The notes: generated by a model not told the origin, from the sequence alone. A DNA stretch of 15,164 nt from Pavlovales sp. CCMP2436 (GCA_026770615.1 MU631462.1:210913-226076), one strand, 5' to 3'. Shown: positions 1-8,349, numbered from the stretch's first letter. A program made the numbers and translations.

Positions 1-75
<75 letters not shown>

Positions 76-100
76 TAGACAGACAGACAGACACACAGAC
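1..100. repeat. (AGAC)n microsatellite
   Basis: Almost uninterrupted AGAC tetranucleotide repeat from the first base, with a few substitutions (AGAT, ACAC) at its right end. It lies on the 3' side of the exon 3 donor of the minus-strand elongase gene, so it is inside that gene's third intron. Its true length is unknown because it touches the window edge. Confidence 0.97.
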
Positions 101-143
101 TGAGGGAGAGGGAAAAAACAAATAAAAGTAATGGGGCACGTAC

Positions 144-1566
144 CTTTGAGAGGCAGAAGAGCATCACGGACGGGTTGCCCCACCAAATTGCGTTGTCGCA
201 CGCGAGCACGTGCGGCCCCCGAGTATGCGCCGCGTCGACGGCGAGCTTGCCTGCGAAGATGAACCAGTTGGTGTGTGTGACTCACTGGCACTGCGATACC
301 AAGCGAATCAGTTGGTGTGTGTGACACACCGGCGAACAAGTGTTTTTGCCTGGCACCCATATACACCCATGCCCACTAGACAACCAGCCTAAATCGTTGA
401 GTGTACAGTAGATCCTCATTGAGCTTGCCTGCGAAGACGAAGCAATCCCAGGCGTCTGTAAGGAGTGGCATTCGGCCGGGCGAGATGGCGATCCTGGCCT
501 TTAGCGCGAGCGCAGTACGAGACCTGACTCGCAGGTGAGTGTTGCTCTGCTTCACGCTGGAGTTGTTCCATGCGTAAAGTCATGGATTATGTACGGCGAG
601 CTTGCCTGCAAAGACGAAGCCATTTGGTGGGGCAACCCGTCTGTGATGCTCTTCTGCCTCTCAAAGGTGCACGTTAGCTATCCTACAGTATGTATCAGTT
701 GCCTTCTATTTGTTCTGGTAGTGGCACTTGCAGGAAGTATAGAGCTTGCCTGCGAAGACGAAGCCAGTGATCTAGACAAGCAGCGTTTGAAACAGCTCGA
801 AAAGGGCATGGGCTACGGTAACGCGAATAACGGCGTGGAAGGGGTGGTCGACATAGCTGTACTTGCATGCTATGGAATTATAGAGCTTGCCTGCGAAGAC
901 GAAGCCCGTAATCGACCCCAGCGAGAGGAAAAAGTTCCATGCCGCAAGGGGCACCTTTAGGTCGAACGGCGCGCGGTCCGCCATCAGCTTGGTGCCAACG
1001 AAGATGGCGACGAGGTAAGTGGCGACCAGGGCGAACGGCACCTATTCAGTTAAGAAGCGGATTATTGAGTCACCCTGTCCGGCCAGCTAGAGGCCCCTAA
1101 TTGTGAATCGTGGCCGGGGGAAGGAAATAGCAGCTGCCCCCGTGAAAAGGGGCTGGTTCGGCGAGCTGCGCACACAGCGCACGTCATTCTATTTTTTTAC
1201 TTGAGTACGAGGTAGGTAGCGACCAGGGCGAATGGCACCCGCGGGATATTCAGCGATGGGAACGGTATCCGTGTGATCTGCTAAGGTCCCTTGATCAGAG
1301 TGTTTCTCAACGCTTGGGTCCGGTGGAGACCTGTCAGGTGACGGACGTTAATCTAGATATTTACACACCTCGTAGTGCGACCCCATCCACTCGGTGACCG
1401 AGCGCATCGTCCACGCCCCGTTCGGCCCGTTCAGGAGCAGCGTGCCCATTGCCTGCAGGCCTGCGGTGAGGGACATCGCTTGGTGCGCACCGCAAAGGCT
1501 GAGCTGATTGCTATGCCCTCGTCGGAAGGCAACCGTGCGCCTTTCGGCGGGCGCGGGAATCGTCAT
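144..1566 (-). CDS. ELO-family very-long-chain fatty acid elongase, N-terminal three exons (partial)
   Basis: Condensing enzyme (3-ketoacyl-CoA synthase) of the ELO family, an ER membrane protein that extends acyl-CoA with malonyl-CoA. Exons on the minus strand: 1566-1369 (66 codons from ATG at 1566), 1041-891 (50 codons plus 1 nt) and 250-144 (2 nt plus 35 codons). Phases agree across both junctions, giving 152 residues. Family marks: HYE|VPFALVATYLV opening a membrane helix; ADRAPFDLKVPLAAWNF, the conserved R-x-PFDLK...AWN element; and CDNAIWWGNPSVMLFCLSK, matching the CD...FVLSK segment that precedes the PELxDT and HxxHH boxes in ELO proteins. The catalytic histidine box would be in exons left of the window. 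Donors: GAG|GTGTGT, CAG|GCAAGC (a GC-AG intron) and AAAG|GTACGT. The ATG follows an AT-rich stretch. The family call is firm; substrate chain length cannot be judged. Confidence 0.87.
251..890 (-). other. ELO intron 2, built of four segments delimited by junction repeats
   Basis: A 640-nt intron read 890 to 251, starting GCAAGC and ending TTCGCAG. The exon-junction sequence (core CTTCGCAGGCAAGCTC on the minus strand) occurs at both intron ends and at three internal places: plus-strand positions 243-265, 421-443, 598-620, 742-764 and 883-905. The copies divide the intron into segments of 141, 144, 177 and 178 nt, each beginning GCAAGC and ending CGCAG. The segments are otherwise mostly unrelated. 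The 144-nt segment also carries an inverted copy of the exon 3 end. Confidence 0.75.
619..666 (+). repeat. Inverted copy of ELO exon 3 end with donor site
   Basis: 48 bp on the plus strand matching the minus-strand exon 3 end at 191-144 with two mismatches. Both are third-position synonymous changes (GCA/GCC and TCC/TCT), so both encode AIWWGNPSVMLFCLSK. It is followed by GTGCACG where the true exon has GTACGTG. Because the copy is inverted inside intron 2, the pre-mRNA carries an antisense match to its own exon 3 up to the donor. Confidence 0.95.
1204..1238 (-). repeat. Direct copy of ELO exon 2 start inside intron 1
   Basis: About 35 bp on the minus strand resembling 1041-1007. It encodes VPFALVATYLV, as exon 2 does, with differences at synonymous third positions over that stretch; identity then fades. 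Unlike the true acceptor (CTGAATAG|GTG) the copy is preceded by CCCGCGG, so there is no AG at the corresponding position. Confidence 0.85.
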
Positions 1567-2246
1567 TTTTAAAATTTAACAATTTCGTAATTAATTAATT
1601 CCGATTCCCTTCGAGCACAACGGCGCAAACTTGCTAGGGGCGTCATCGTCAAAGGGTGACCCGTCCCCCAGCCGCGCAAACTCAAATTGTCGAGTTTATT
1701 CGCAGAGTGGCTGATAGCAAGGGGTAACATGTCCGCCTACAGTAAAACACGTCTGTGGGGTAGCCTACACACACCTAGATGTGTATTTGGCTCACCCAGG
1801 GCGCTCTCTGACACGCACCTATCAGTACCTTCTGAGATTTTCCAATTTCGGATAGGAATCTTTCTATATTTGATAAAATTCGGAGCACGAAATGGATACC
1901 AATGGCAGCAGTTTGCACCCATACTATTGAATAGGTTTGGATAGGATCCGTCTCAGGGGTCTAGCCGCAATGATACTTGACCCGTACTTATTATAGCTTA
2001 AACAACACCTGTTGAACCATGCTGAGCCGATATATATATATATACTTATTATAGCTTATAGTTAATGTAACTAGAATAGAATAGAATAGATTCGAATTAT
2101 ACTTATTTTGGGCTGAAACAGATTTGAATCATGAATCCCTATTTTATTTTATTGTCCCTGTGTCGGCCGGGGCTTGATGTTATCAAGTTTCCCTCCAACG
2201 CTTTTCCCCAAAGCGTTCAAATACTTTTATAGCGTCATATTGGGGT
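1567..2246. other. Intergenic region upstream of the ELO gene; no gene recognised
   Basis: AT-rich sequence between the elongase start codon and the retroelement region. It holds an (AT)n run near 2031-2043, an AGAAT-type pentamer repeat near 2072-2090, two copies of a CTTATTATAGCTTA motif (near 1986 and 2045), and a short perfect stem AACGCTTT-CCCC-loop near 2198-2218. An 85-codon open frame at 1687-1944 has no recognisable similarity and no codon pattern that sets it apart. The elongase promoter presumably lies in the part nearest 1567, but no defined element could be assigned. Confidence 0.6.
2007..2029. repeat. Dispersed 23-bp repeat, also in sirtuin intron 4
   Basis: The sequence containing cctgttgaaccatgctgagc is identical over 23 bp to 13922-13944, and over about 16 bp to 13727-13743. 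It marks a dispersed repeat family shared between this intergenic region and the sirtuin intron 12 kb away. In the intron it forms the end of a 195-bp unit. Confidence 0.9.
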
Positions 2247-2384
2247 ATGAACTTGAACGGGAGCATTCGAATACCGCAAACCGGATCGAGTCGCTTCCTT
2301 TGTAGTCTGCTCCGCTGTGGTAATAGTTCCGTAAAAGTATCGTACGCCGGTGTGTGCCTCTTCTCCCCCGCCTTATTAGCTATG

Positions 2385-2440
2385 AACCTGGGGGCTTCGG
2401 CCCCCGGACCCCCTACGCCTGCGGCGGGCTTTTTTAACTT
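2385..2440 (+). repeat. GC-rich palindromic repeat (ggggcttcggccccc) with conserved tail
   Basis: A short palindrome (GGGGGCTTCGGCCCCC) is followed by a GACCCCC-TACGCCTGCGGCGGGCTTTT-type tail. A close match to the tail (gaccccc-cacgcctgcggcgagcttt) occurs at about 12068-12094 in sirtuin intron 2, followed by another CCCAGACCCCC. Two places suggest a dispersed element; function unknown. Confidence 0.6.
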
Positions 2441-2502
2441 TTCCTGGGGACTCTGCCCCCGTCACACGCCACACAACACTCATACATGCACTCAGACACT
2501 AA

Positions 2503-3188
2503 CCATCGACAGCAGAGAAACCACAATTATGCATCCCCCATGTCGGGGTCGACGGTTCATTTATCAAACCAGATGGAAACGGCAAGGCTCGAGCAGCCGG
2601 TGCGGCGTGTTTTTACGTACTCCCATCACACCACATCCGTGGCACGACACATGCCCCAGCGGCACATATCCTCACCTGCACATTCTCAGGCGATCAAACG
2701 GTTGTCAACGCAAAATGCAATGCGGTCACACTTGCCTTACAAGCACTGACTCACGAGCAAGAGCTATTCATCGGATGGGACCATGACACAGGCGTAAATC
2801 GCCTAGACTGGCACAGACGGCACCTACACCGCAACCCCCTACCACACGGGTTACGGGATCCTACGAGCTATGATGCAAACCCTCATTTCTACCGCCTACT
2901 CAGCCTCAAACACCGTGACGAGGCGCACGGACGCTACAGGAACGCGGCTCACACTGCGGCTCTACCAAATCGGATGATAAAGTAGACAGAATTCTAAATA
3001 CCCCAGGAGCGGTACGTCACGATGACGCCTCGAGAGCTAGAATAGTGACAGCAGAGGCGTTAAAGAAAGTGACCCGGCTCTTCATCTCCACACGAGACGA
3101 CAGCTGGCGTAGGCAGGCTGATTTGCCTTCCCACCTCCAACCTCTGGTCGTTATAAAGCGCGTGCAGCACGCATTGAGCGACGGGCTC
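2503..3188 (+). pseudogene. RNase H-like domain of the retroelement, frameshifted
   Basis: Type I RNase H pattern in the first frame: VDGSF at 2548-2562, an AGAACFYV strand about 17 residues on, a QTVVNAKCNA helix at about 2698-2724 and LFIGWDHDTGVNRL at about 2764-2805. A one-nucleotide shift at about 2973 is needed to continue into IKKVDRILNTPGAVRHDD, whose spacing suits the K-V-x-x-H...GNxxAD end of LINE RNase H domains but which has lost the His and Asn. In total the acidic Glu is replaced by Lys and the last motif is degenerate, so catalytic loss is likely. Confidence 0.55.
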
Positions 3189-3261
3189 TAAGGCAGTAGT
3201 AGTACACAGAGAAGCCGCCACAGTACAGCTCACAAAAAACACGCTCACGGCCCATTGCTGG

Positions 3262-4512
3262 GTGATAGCGGCCACTGCGACCGGAGTCATCATCACATCC
3301 GACCAACGAGTAGCACGTTATGCGCTAATAGACAGAGTTGCGAGGGATCGCCTAGAGAAGAGAGGCCCCGTCAAACATGCACCAGGTATAGGTAGAATGG
3401 CCAATGTAGAAGCCATGTGGACAAAAGAGAGGACGACGGCTCTGCGCCTTCCACGAGTTAGAGGTCAACAGCGACCCACGGAAAAGTACACCAAACACAT
3501 GGCCAGATTGTTACTCGGATCATACTGCCACAATGCCGATTGGGCAGCAGAATTCCCGGCGAACGCCACCACTACAATTACTATTGACGGAAAGTCCAAA
3601 ACAATGGGCCTCACCTGCCCTCTATGCAAAGCACCTAACTTACAAGACACAAAGCATCACCTATACCACGAGTGCTCGTCAACGGAGAAGCACCGCCACG
3701 ACCTCAACCGCTCTCTCTGCAAGGAACTGGCCCCGCGCCTGGGACCCGCCAAATCAAAATCAATGGCGACACACATGATATCTCAACCGGACTATTTCAC
3801 CGGAAGGGTAGGATTAAGTGTCAAAGAAGAGCTCAGAAAGAAGGACGCCGACACCGGTGACGCACCCAAGCCCGGTGACTTATACTACACTCTCCTACGC
3901 CATAGCCGCAGCATGCACAAATCACGCGAATCGGCAATCGAAGCATCAGCGGCGTCAACCAAGGACAATGTATTTATATACGACGCGTATAAGTTTAAGG
4001 TAGCCATGTGGGCCGCCCAGACAGCCGAACGGGCAGCAAGAAAACTGAATCAAAACACAGCACCAGCGGCCATACCACCTATACAATATGGGCTCATACC
4101 CCCAACGGACAGCATCGCTCAACTATCTGCCTTACCTCCGATGCAGTATGAGCCCATTCCCTCAACAGACAGCATCGCCCAAAACGAAGCACCAGCGGCC
4201 ATACCACCTATGCAGCATGAGCCCATACCCCTAACGGACAGCATTGCCCAAAATGAGGCACCAGCGGCTATACCATTTCTGCGGTATGAGCCCATACCCC
4301 CAACGGACAGCATCGCTCAGCAAGAGCCCATACCCCAACGGACACTGTTGGATACGCCTGTCTACTTTTTCTCTCGACTAGTCCTTGCAGCGCTAGTCGG
4401 TGCCCGTCGAGAAGTCGACGGGCGGCAGGTTCACATTAGACTACAAGATCTTCGACGAACGGAGATGATCAGTTCAAAAGCTGAGCGACTCAAGACCGCG
4501 ACCTCTGAATAG
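3262..4512 (+). CDS. C-terminal retroelement ORF with CCHC zinc knuckle and repeat tail
   Basis: Longest open frame in the window (416 codons counted from a GTG at 3262; the frame is open from 3178 with no convincing ATG). Counted from 3262, the knuckle is C119-P-L-C122 ... H132/H133 ... H136-E-C138. It is preceded by KYTKHMARLLLGSYC, like the linker before this motif in LINE ORF2 proteins. A basic, alanine-rich segment (about 235-265) leads into repeats of a roughly 23-residue unit, AIPPMQYEPIPPTDSIAQ, to about residue 353, then a hydrophobic stretch (FFSRLVLAALVG). Best read as the 3' part of the decayed element, not a host gene. Its uninterrupted length is odd given the shifts upstream. 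Confidence 0.5.
   Translation: MIAATATGVIITSDQRVARYALIDRVARDRLEKRGPVKHAPGIGRMANVEAMWTKERTTALRLPRVRGQQRPTEKYTKHMARLLLGSYCHNADWAAEFPANATTTITIDGKSKTMGLTCPLCKAPNLQDTKHHLYHECSSTEKHRHDLNRSLCKELAPRLGPAKSKSMATHMISQPDYFTGRVGLSVKEELRKKDADTGDAPKPGDLYYTLLRHSRSMHKSRESAIEASAASTKDNVFIYDAYKFKVAMWAAQTAERAARKLNQNTAPAAIPPIQYGLIPPTDSIAQLSALPPMQYEPIPSTDSIAQNEAPAAIPPMQHEPIPLTDSIAQNEAPAAIPFLRYEPIPPTDSIAQQEPIPQRTLLDTPVYFFSRLVLAALVGARREVDGRQVHIRLQDLRRTEMISSKAERLKTATSE
4060..4345 (+). repeat. Coding minisatellite, about four 60-70-bp units
   Basis: Four imperfect units encode P-P-(I/M)-Q-(Y/H)-x-x-I-P-x-T-D-S-I-A-Q, separated by NEAPAA, and a fifth truncated unit (EPIPQRT) follows. Unit lengths stay multiples of three, so the frame is kept. 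Confidence 0.93.
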
Positions 4513-5330
4513 CAACACAATCCAGTTGCAGCGACCGAAATAGTCGCATCAGCAATCCGTGTTGCGATATCGAGCCATCGCTCATCACTGTGCTGTGGCT
4601 GCATATCTACCGGATAAAATTAGCCAAACCAGCAACTGGTTCCCGTATGACACGGGTTGTGGCCAGTAAGTGTGTGCGGTGCTGTGTGCTGCGGGCAGGC
4701 ATGTAGGCAGTATAGCTTGGGTATATGCAATAGCCCTGATCAGTAGCTATAAGAGCATATACAATAGCCATACCGCCAACAAACACCAGTGCACTGATCA
4801 CCCTTGCCAAACGAAGATGCCTGATGCGCAACCAACCTACGAATAATGAAGATTCATTAACAGATGTAAACCCGACCATACCTTCCATGCAGCCTAAGCC
4901 CACCCTCAGGCCCAGCCGAGGCCAGCAACGCTTACGCACATCAAACGTGGAAAAACGCAACCAGAGACCGTCTCGAACTTAAACCTCATTACTACCAGGA
5001 GCAGCCAGTCCCACCGAACTCAAAACAGGACCAGCCAGTCCCGCCATAAACCACTAATCCGCAGCAGGCCCGTCACGCATGCACGCACTGATCCATGACA
5101 AGTCCGTTATATTCATGCACCACTCACGCACAATGCGCTCAGCAACCAAACGGGCCATCGAGACCGGCCAGTCACCCATGCTGTCGCACCACTCGGATGA
5201 CAAAAAACCTAAAATCAAACATATGTGAACAACTAAAAGAAGTTTATAAATTGGAATCAAAATTCGCGATCCTATAAGCGCGCGAGATCTTGGCACTTGG
5301 CACTTGACAGCGGACGGACTCAGCCGACAG
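4513..5330 (+). other. Downstream remains of the retroelement; small open stretches only
   Basis: No complete gene. A frame open from 4870 to 5049 encodes a Pro/Gln-rich end (QEQPVPPNSKQDQPVPP) with a doubled CCAGCCAGTCCC-type motif at about 5000-5045. A 49-codon ATG frame at 5079-5228 (MHALIHDKSVIFMHHS... ending DDKKPKIKHM) is basic and continuous but not recognisable. CTTGGCA is doubled near 5290-5305. The 117-codon minus-strand frame at 4607-4960 looks like chance. This may be the 3' part of the same element. Confidence 0.4.
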
Positions 5331-5501
5331 CGCAGAACTGATGTATCGATGACGTAATTGCGGTCATCACTCGTCCGAGTTGGCGCAGGGTCTGATCAAG
5401 ATTGAGGAACTCGCGTAGTCGAACGAGTCGGTCGCGTTAAGTTTTCGCGGTTTAGGAGTGTGCGTGGCCGGTCAGAACCTGCATGCGGCGGCGCTCGGCG
5501 T

Positions 5502-7643
5502 CTATTTGCGCCGGATCTCGAAGCGGCGCGTCACTTTGTTGAGATGCAGCGAGAACTTGGTGGAGGTGGTGAGGCGCAGCTCCTCAGCGTGGCGGCGCAT
5601 GATGTGCCTCTGTCCGACGCGCCGTGGGGGGGGGGGGGGGGTTGAGCCGCAGGGACGTCTGACGCGCGAGTCTATCAGGCGGTGAGCGAGGCACACCGCG
5701 CTCACCTTCATGATCCCATGTTCATACTCCTTCATCGTCTGCTCGCAGCATGGGTAGCGGGGGCGCGCGTCGACGATGCGCTTGGCCTGGTCACTGTCGA
5801 TGCGCTGCCGCTTGGAGAGGCCGGCCACCGCCTTCGCGTGTGAGAACTTCGTGTTGCCAGCGTACTGACCATCCCAGTCGAGGCGCAGCGCATCGCCGGC
5901 GGGGGCAGTCGAGGGGTTGGCCTTCTCCCAGGCGAGGCGCAGCTTGCTGCCGGCGGGTGCGCGCTGCGGCAGTGACTCCTCCCAGTCGAGGCGCAGCTTG
6001 CTGCCGGCGGGCGCGCGCTGCGGCAGTGACTCCTCCCAGTCGAGGCGCAGCTTGCTGCCGGCGGGCGCGTGCTGCGGCAGTGACTCCTCCCAGTCGAGGC
6101 GCAGCTTGCTGCCGGCGAGCGTGCGCTGCGGCAGTGACTTGAAAAAGGCGATGCGCTCAGGGTCCTCCTCGCCCTGGCACTGCGGGAGGTTGAGGGTGCG
6201 GGCGTGGCGCCACGACTGGGCCTCGGACGCCCTCACCAAGTTCATGGACAGCGCGCGCTGTAAAACTGCGTCGTTTCGCCCGCCACAGTAGGCGACGAGC
6301 GTAGACTGGCTCTCCGGCAGCGCGGCGAGGCCGGAGAGCTCTCGGAGGAAGTTTGTCCGGGCCAAGAAATGGTTCAAGGTCAGGGCCTTCTCGTCGATCG
6401 ATCGGAAGGGACCGAAGAGGTTGGCACCGCTCGACGGCGAGCTCACGACCAGCGCCAGCGGGCCGGTCTTCTTCAACCGCACGACGTAAACCCTGCAGAG
6501 TGTCGAGCGGGGAAGGGGGAGGGGCAGTCAGATGCGCGATCAGCATCACGCGCGTGCGAGAAGAGATGTCAGCGTCGCGTGCATGGGCGGGTGAGCTTAT
6601 GACTAGAGATACTGCCGCAGCGCACCCGTTCACGCCGTTTAGGTACGGATCCGCGTCGTACGGATGCGCGAAAGCAGCGGAGGTCGAGCCGAGGCGCAGA
6701 ACCAAGTGCGAGCGCTGCAGGAGCAGCTCCCGTCTCGTGCCTGCCCTCGACGCAGATCACGACAAAGCCGTCGTCGACCGCGCGCATGACAACTTTGATG
6801 CTGTGGTCCGCGAGCGCGCGTGCGAGGAGAGCAGTCGGAGGCGTGTAGCTCTACTGGCTGCCACCGCCCTTCTTGAACGCGCCCGCTGCGTCATTGCCAG
6901 GGAAGAAGTCGAGGACGGCTGCGAAGATATTTCGCGCCGCACCGTTGCCAAGCGAGGTCATCGGGCCGTCAACAACGGCGTCGCGAGCAGCGTACTGGTT
7001 GATGAGGCCAGTGAAGCATGTCTCGAACTTGCCGTTCTTGCGCAGCTTGACGTACGCTGCTAGCTCGGGGGAAGGACCGATCTTGCTGAGCAACTCGGCG
7101 GCGGCCCCCGTCTCCGCCTCATTTAAAATTAAGGTTGGGTTGCCCTGCGTGCGAGGCAAGGGCGGGGCAAGGGGGTGGAGAGTCAGCGTCGATAGATAGC
7201 AAAGAAGCGCCAGCCCCTCTCGATTCGGCAACAAAAGTGGGTTACAAAGTGCGGGCGAAGGTGAGTCACGCATCGACTCACGAAGATCGGCCACGTCGTA
7301 AGCTGCATGATCTTGCTGAGGCATTCCATAGCGCGGCTCACGTAGGCATCGTGTTCTACGCGCGTCGGGTTGCCCGCCGTCAACAGCTTGAGCAACTCAC
7401 GCTGGAAATGCGCGACCGACTCCGGGTCGGCCGCCACTCCGCCACCAGTGAGACCGGACGTCGCCAAGCTCACGATGAAGTCGTGGAGGACGTGCTTCTC
7501 GATTGACAACTCGGCCGACAGGCGCTCGAAGATCGAGTTCAAAGTCGGGTTCTCGCGCAGGTGCTCGAGCAGGCGCTCGTCTAAGCGGCAGCCGTGCGCA
7601 CCGGGCATGTCGTCGTTCGCGGGCAAGCCAGGCCTTGGCGGAT
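5502..7643 (-). CDS. Uncharacterised five-exon gene, about 549 codons
   Basis: Proposed minus-strand exons: 7643-7282, 7144-6865, 6740-6626, 6492-5706 and 5609-5502 (TAG). The phases match at every junction and the total is an exact multiple of three. The strongest junctions are ATCTTC|GTGAGT...GCACGCAG|GGC, and ATCATGAAG|GTGAGC...GACAG|AGG, which joins GIMK to RHIMRRHAEELRL. Weaker is the third exon: donor GGCG|GTGGCA, acceptor GGCAG|GCACG, donor AACGG|GTGCG. If the second exon is not spliced there, the frame ends at a TAG at 6851-6853. The start is uncertain: exon 1 begins 2 nt into a codon after an AG at 7644-7645, so an upstream exon may exist, or ATG 7608 may start it. No domain was recognised. 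Visible traits are an alpha-helical N-terminal half, a repeat block, and a basic C-terminus ending RRFEIRRK. Confidence 0.6.
5610..5705 (-). other. Intron with a poly-C/poly-G tract
   Basis: A 96-nt intron, GTGAGCGCG...CGGACAG on the minus strand. Its 3' half is an almost pure run of about 16-17 C residues (plus-strand G run at about 5625-5641) standing where a polypyrimidine tract would be. Its length is liable to sequencing or assembly error. If it is not spliced, the frame still reads through, which is why one long open frame spans it. Confidence 0.7.
5869..6138 (-). repeat. 5 x 54-bp coding minisatellite
   Basis: Exact 54-bp periodicity: 5869-5922 (degenerate), 5923-5976, 5977-6030, 6031-6084 and 6085-6138. 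On the minus strand each unit encodes 18 residues of type SLPQRAPAGSKLRLDWEE. The most divergent unit is the C-terminal one (ANPSTAPAGDALRLDWDG). Units are in frame inside the large exon of the uncharacterised gene. Near-identity of the middle units indicates recent expansion or homogenisation. Confidence 0.97.
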
Positions 7644-7668
7644 CTAGTACAAAACTGGTCGCCGCCGT

Positions 7669-7838
7669 AATTTTGGACGGGCGAGGAAATTGTCATGGTT
7701 GGTTGTGTTCTTAAATTCACAAGGAACTATATTAATCCCGGGTTCATCATTGTACAGTAACTTTCCCCTCTAATAAAACGTTGGGTATCGCTCATCATAT
7801 GGTCAGAACCATGACAATTTCCTCGCCCGTCCAAAATT
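7669..7838. mobile_element. 170-bp element with perfect 32-bp terminal inverted repeats (MITE-like)
   Basis: Left arm 7669-7700 and right arm 7807-7838 are exact reverse complements over 32 bp (outer end AATTTTGGACGGGCGAGG). The 106-bp interior is AT-rich and has no ORF. No clear target-site duplication is visible (flanks GCCGT and TTGAA). It lies just upstream of the first proposed exon of the uncharacterised gene and could form a long stem in a transcript. Class not determined. Confidence 0.8.
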
Positions 7839-7883
7839 TTGAAAGCCCAGTAGTGGTGTTATGAAATAACACTGGGCGTTGTT

Positions 7884-7935
7884 GCCACGGAAAGCAAGTC
7901 CTGGACGATGGGGTTGACCGACTTGAGCTCCTTCT
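7884..7935 (-). repeat. Perfect 52-bp copy of the Helitron domain segment
   Basis: Identical over 52 bp to 9130-9181 (offset 1,246 bp). On the minus strand both encode KELKSVNPIVQDLLSVAT. Here the segment is preceded by CAATTTAG and followed by unrelated sequence that stops after TTPSVIS. It could be a fragment left by element rearrangement, or an acceptor-bearing duplicate exon edge. Confidence 0.97.
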
Positions 7936-8349
7936 AAATTGTCGCATTGCTATTGGGCTATTTTGGATCAGTTGCATTTATAAGTTGCACTATATTGCAT
8001 GCGTTGTGTACATCGATCATCAGATGATTCGAAGGATGCAGACGATGTACAGCCTTCATGCATCACTGCCCCTTTAAAGCGTAATACCAGTACGCACGTC
8101 AAAGGCATCAGGCGCGCGCAGTCCGGCATTATACGCGACATCAAGACGTGCGTGAAGCGTGGCGGTGGATGGGCCAGTGCCACGAAGCGTGGATGGACCA
8201 GGCGCTCGACGGTCGTCGCGCCACCGCGTGTGCAGCGCGACGACGAGGTTGGTGGTGGGAGCGCTCGCTCTTTACGATAACCCCGCTTCTCGTCGAGCGG
8301 GGGGAGGCGACAGATCAAATGTCACCACGGATCCAGATTAGGCGTCTGC

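Larger units (their letters stand above)
243..905 (-). repeat. Five interspersed copies of a 23-bp exon-junction repeat
   Basis: Copies at 243-265, 421-443, 598-620, 742-764 and 883-905, all in the same orientation. Three (421, 742, 883) are identical over 23 bp; the copies at 243 and 598 differ at two positions and one position respectively. Translated in the elongase frame, the core reads FVFAGKL, the sequence formed when exon 2 joins exon 3. The outermost copies are the real exon edges; the other three are intronic. Confidence 0.93.
2503..4512 (+). pseudogene. Decayed non-LTR (LINE-like) retrotransposon ORF: RNase H domain, CCHC knuckle, repeat tail
   Basis: Three overlapping plus-strand frames form one protein-like sequence: 2503-2982 (stopped at 2983-2985), 2973-3188 in another frame (stopped at 3189-3191), then 3178-4512 back in the first frame. 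The first part is RNase H-like: VGVDGSF (first Asp at 2551), AGAACFYV, then SGDQTVVNAKCNAVTLAL, where the usual Glu of the AE motif is Lys (2713-2715), then LFIGWDHD (Asp at 2779 and 2785). The last part carries CPLC...HHLYHEC, the knuckle that follows RT/RNase H in many LINEs, then a repeated PIPPTDSIAQ tail. No reverse transcriptase motifs are seen upstream, so the copy is 5' truncated, frameshifted and presumably dead. The clade is not assigned. Confidence 0.62.

Noticed and set aside
535..960. 141-codon plus-strand open frame including AIWWGNPSVMLFCLSK
   Set aside because: It lies over ELO intron 2 and exon 2. The elongase-like piece is the inverted exon 3 copy, and the repeated ELACEDEA peptides are the antisense of the junction repeat.
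4607..4960. 117-codon minus-strand frame with hydrophobic segments
   Set aside because: No family resemblance and no splice or start support; it lies over the tail of a plus-strand retroelement.
5750..6291. Two Arg/Ala/Cys-rich plus-strand open frames
   Set aside because: Antisense shadows of the 54-bp coding repeat in the minus-strand gene, whose splice sites and phases support the minus strand.
6569..6787. Minus-strand ATG frame MRAVDDGFVVICVEG as a separate gene start
   Set aside because: It offers no donor of the phase needed to join the next exon at 6492, whereas the 6740-6626 exon in another frame fits both sides. Kept as an alternative only if cDNA ends at 6851.
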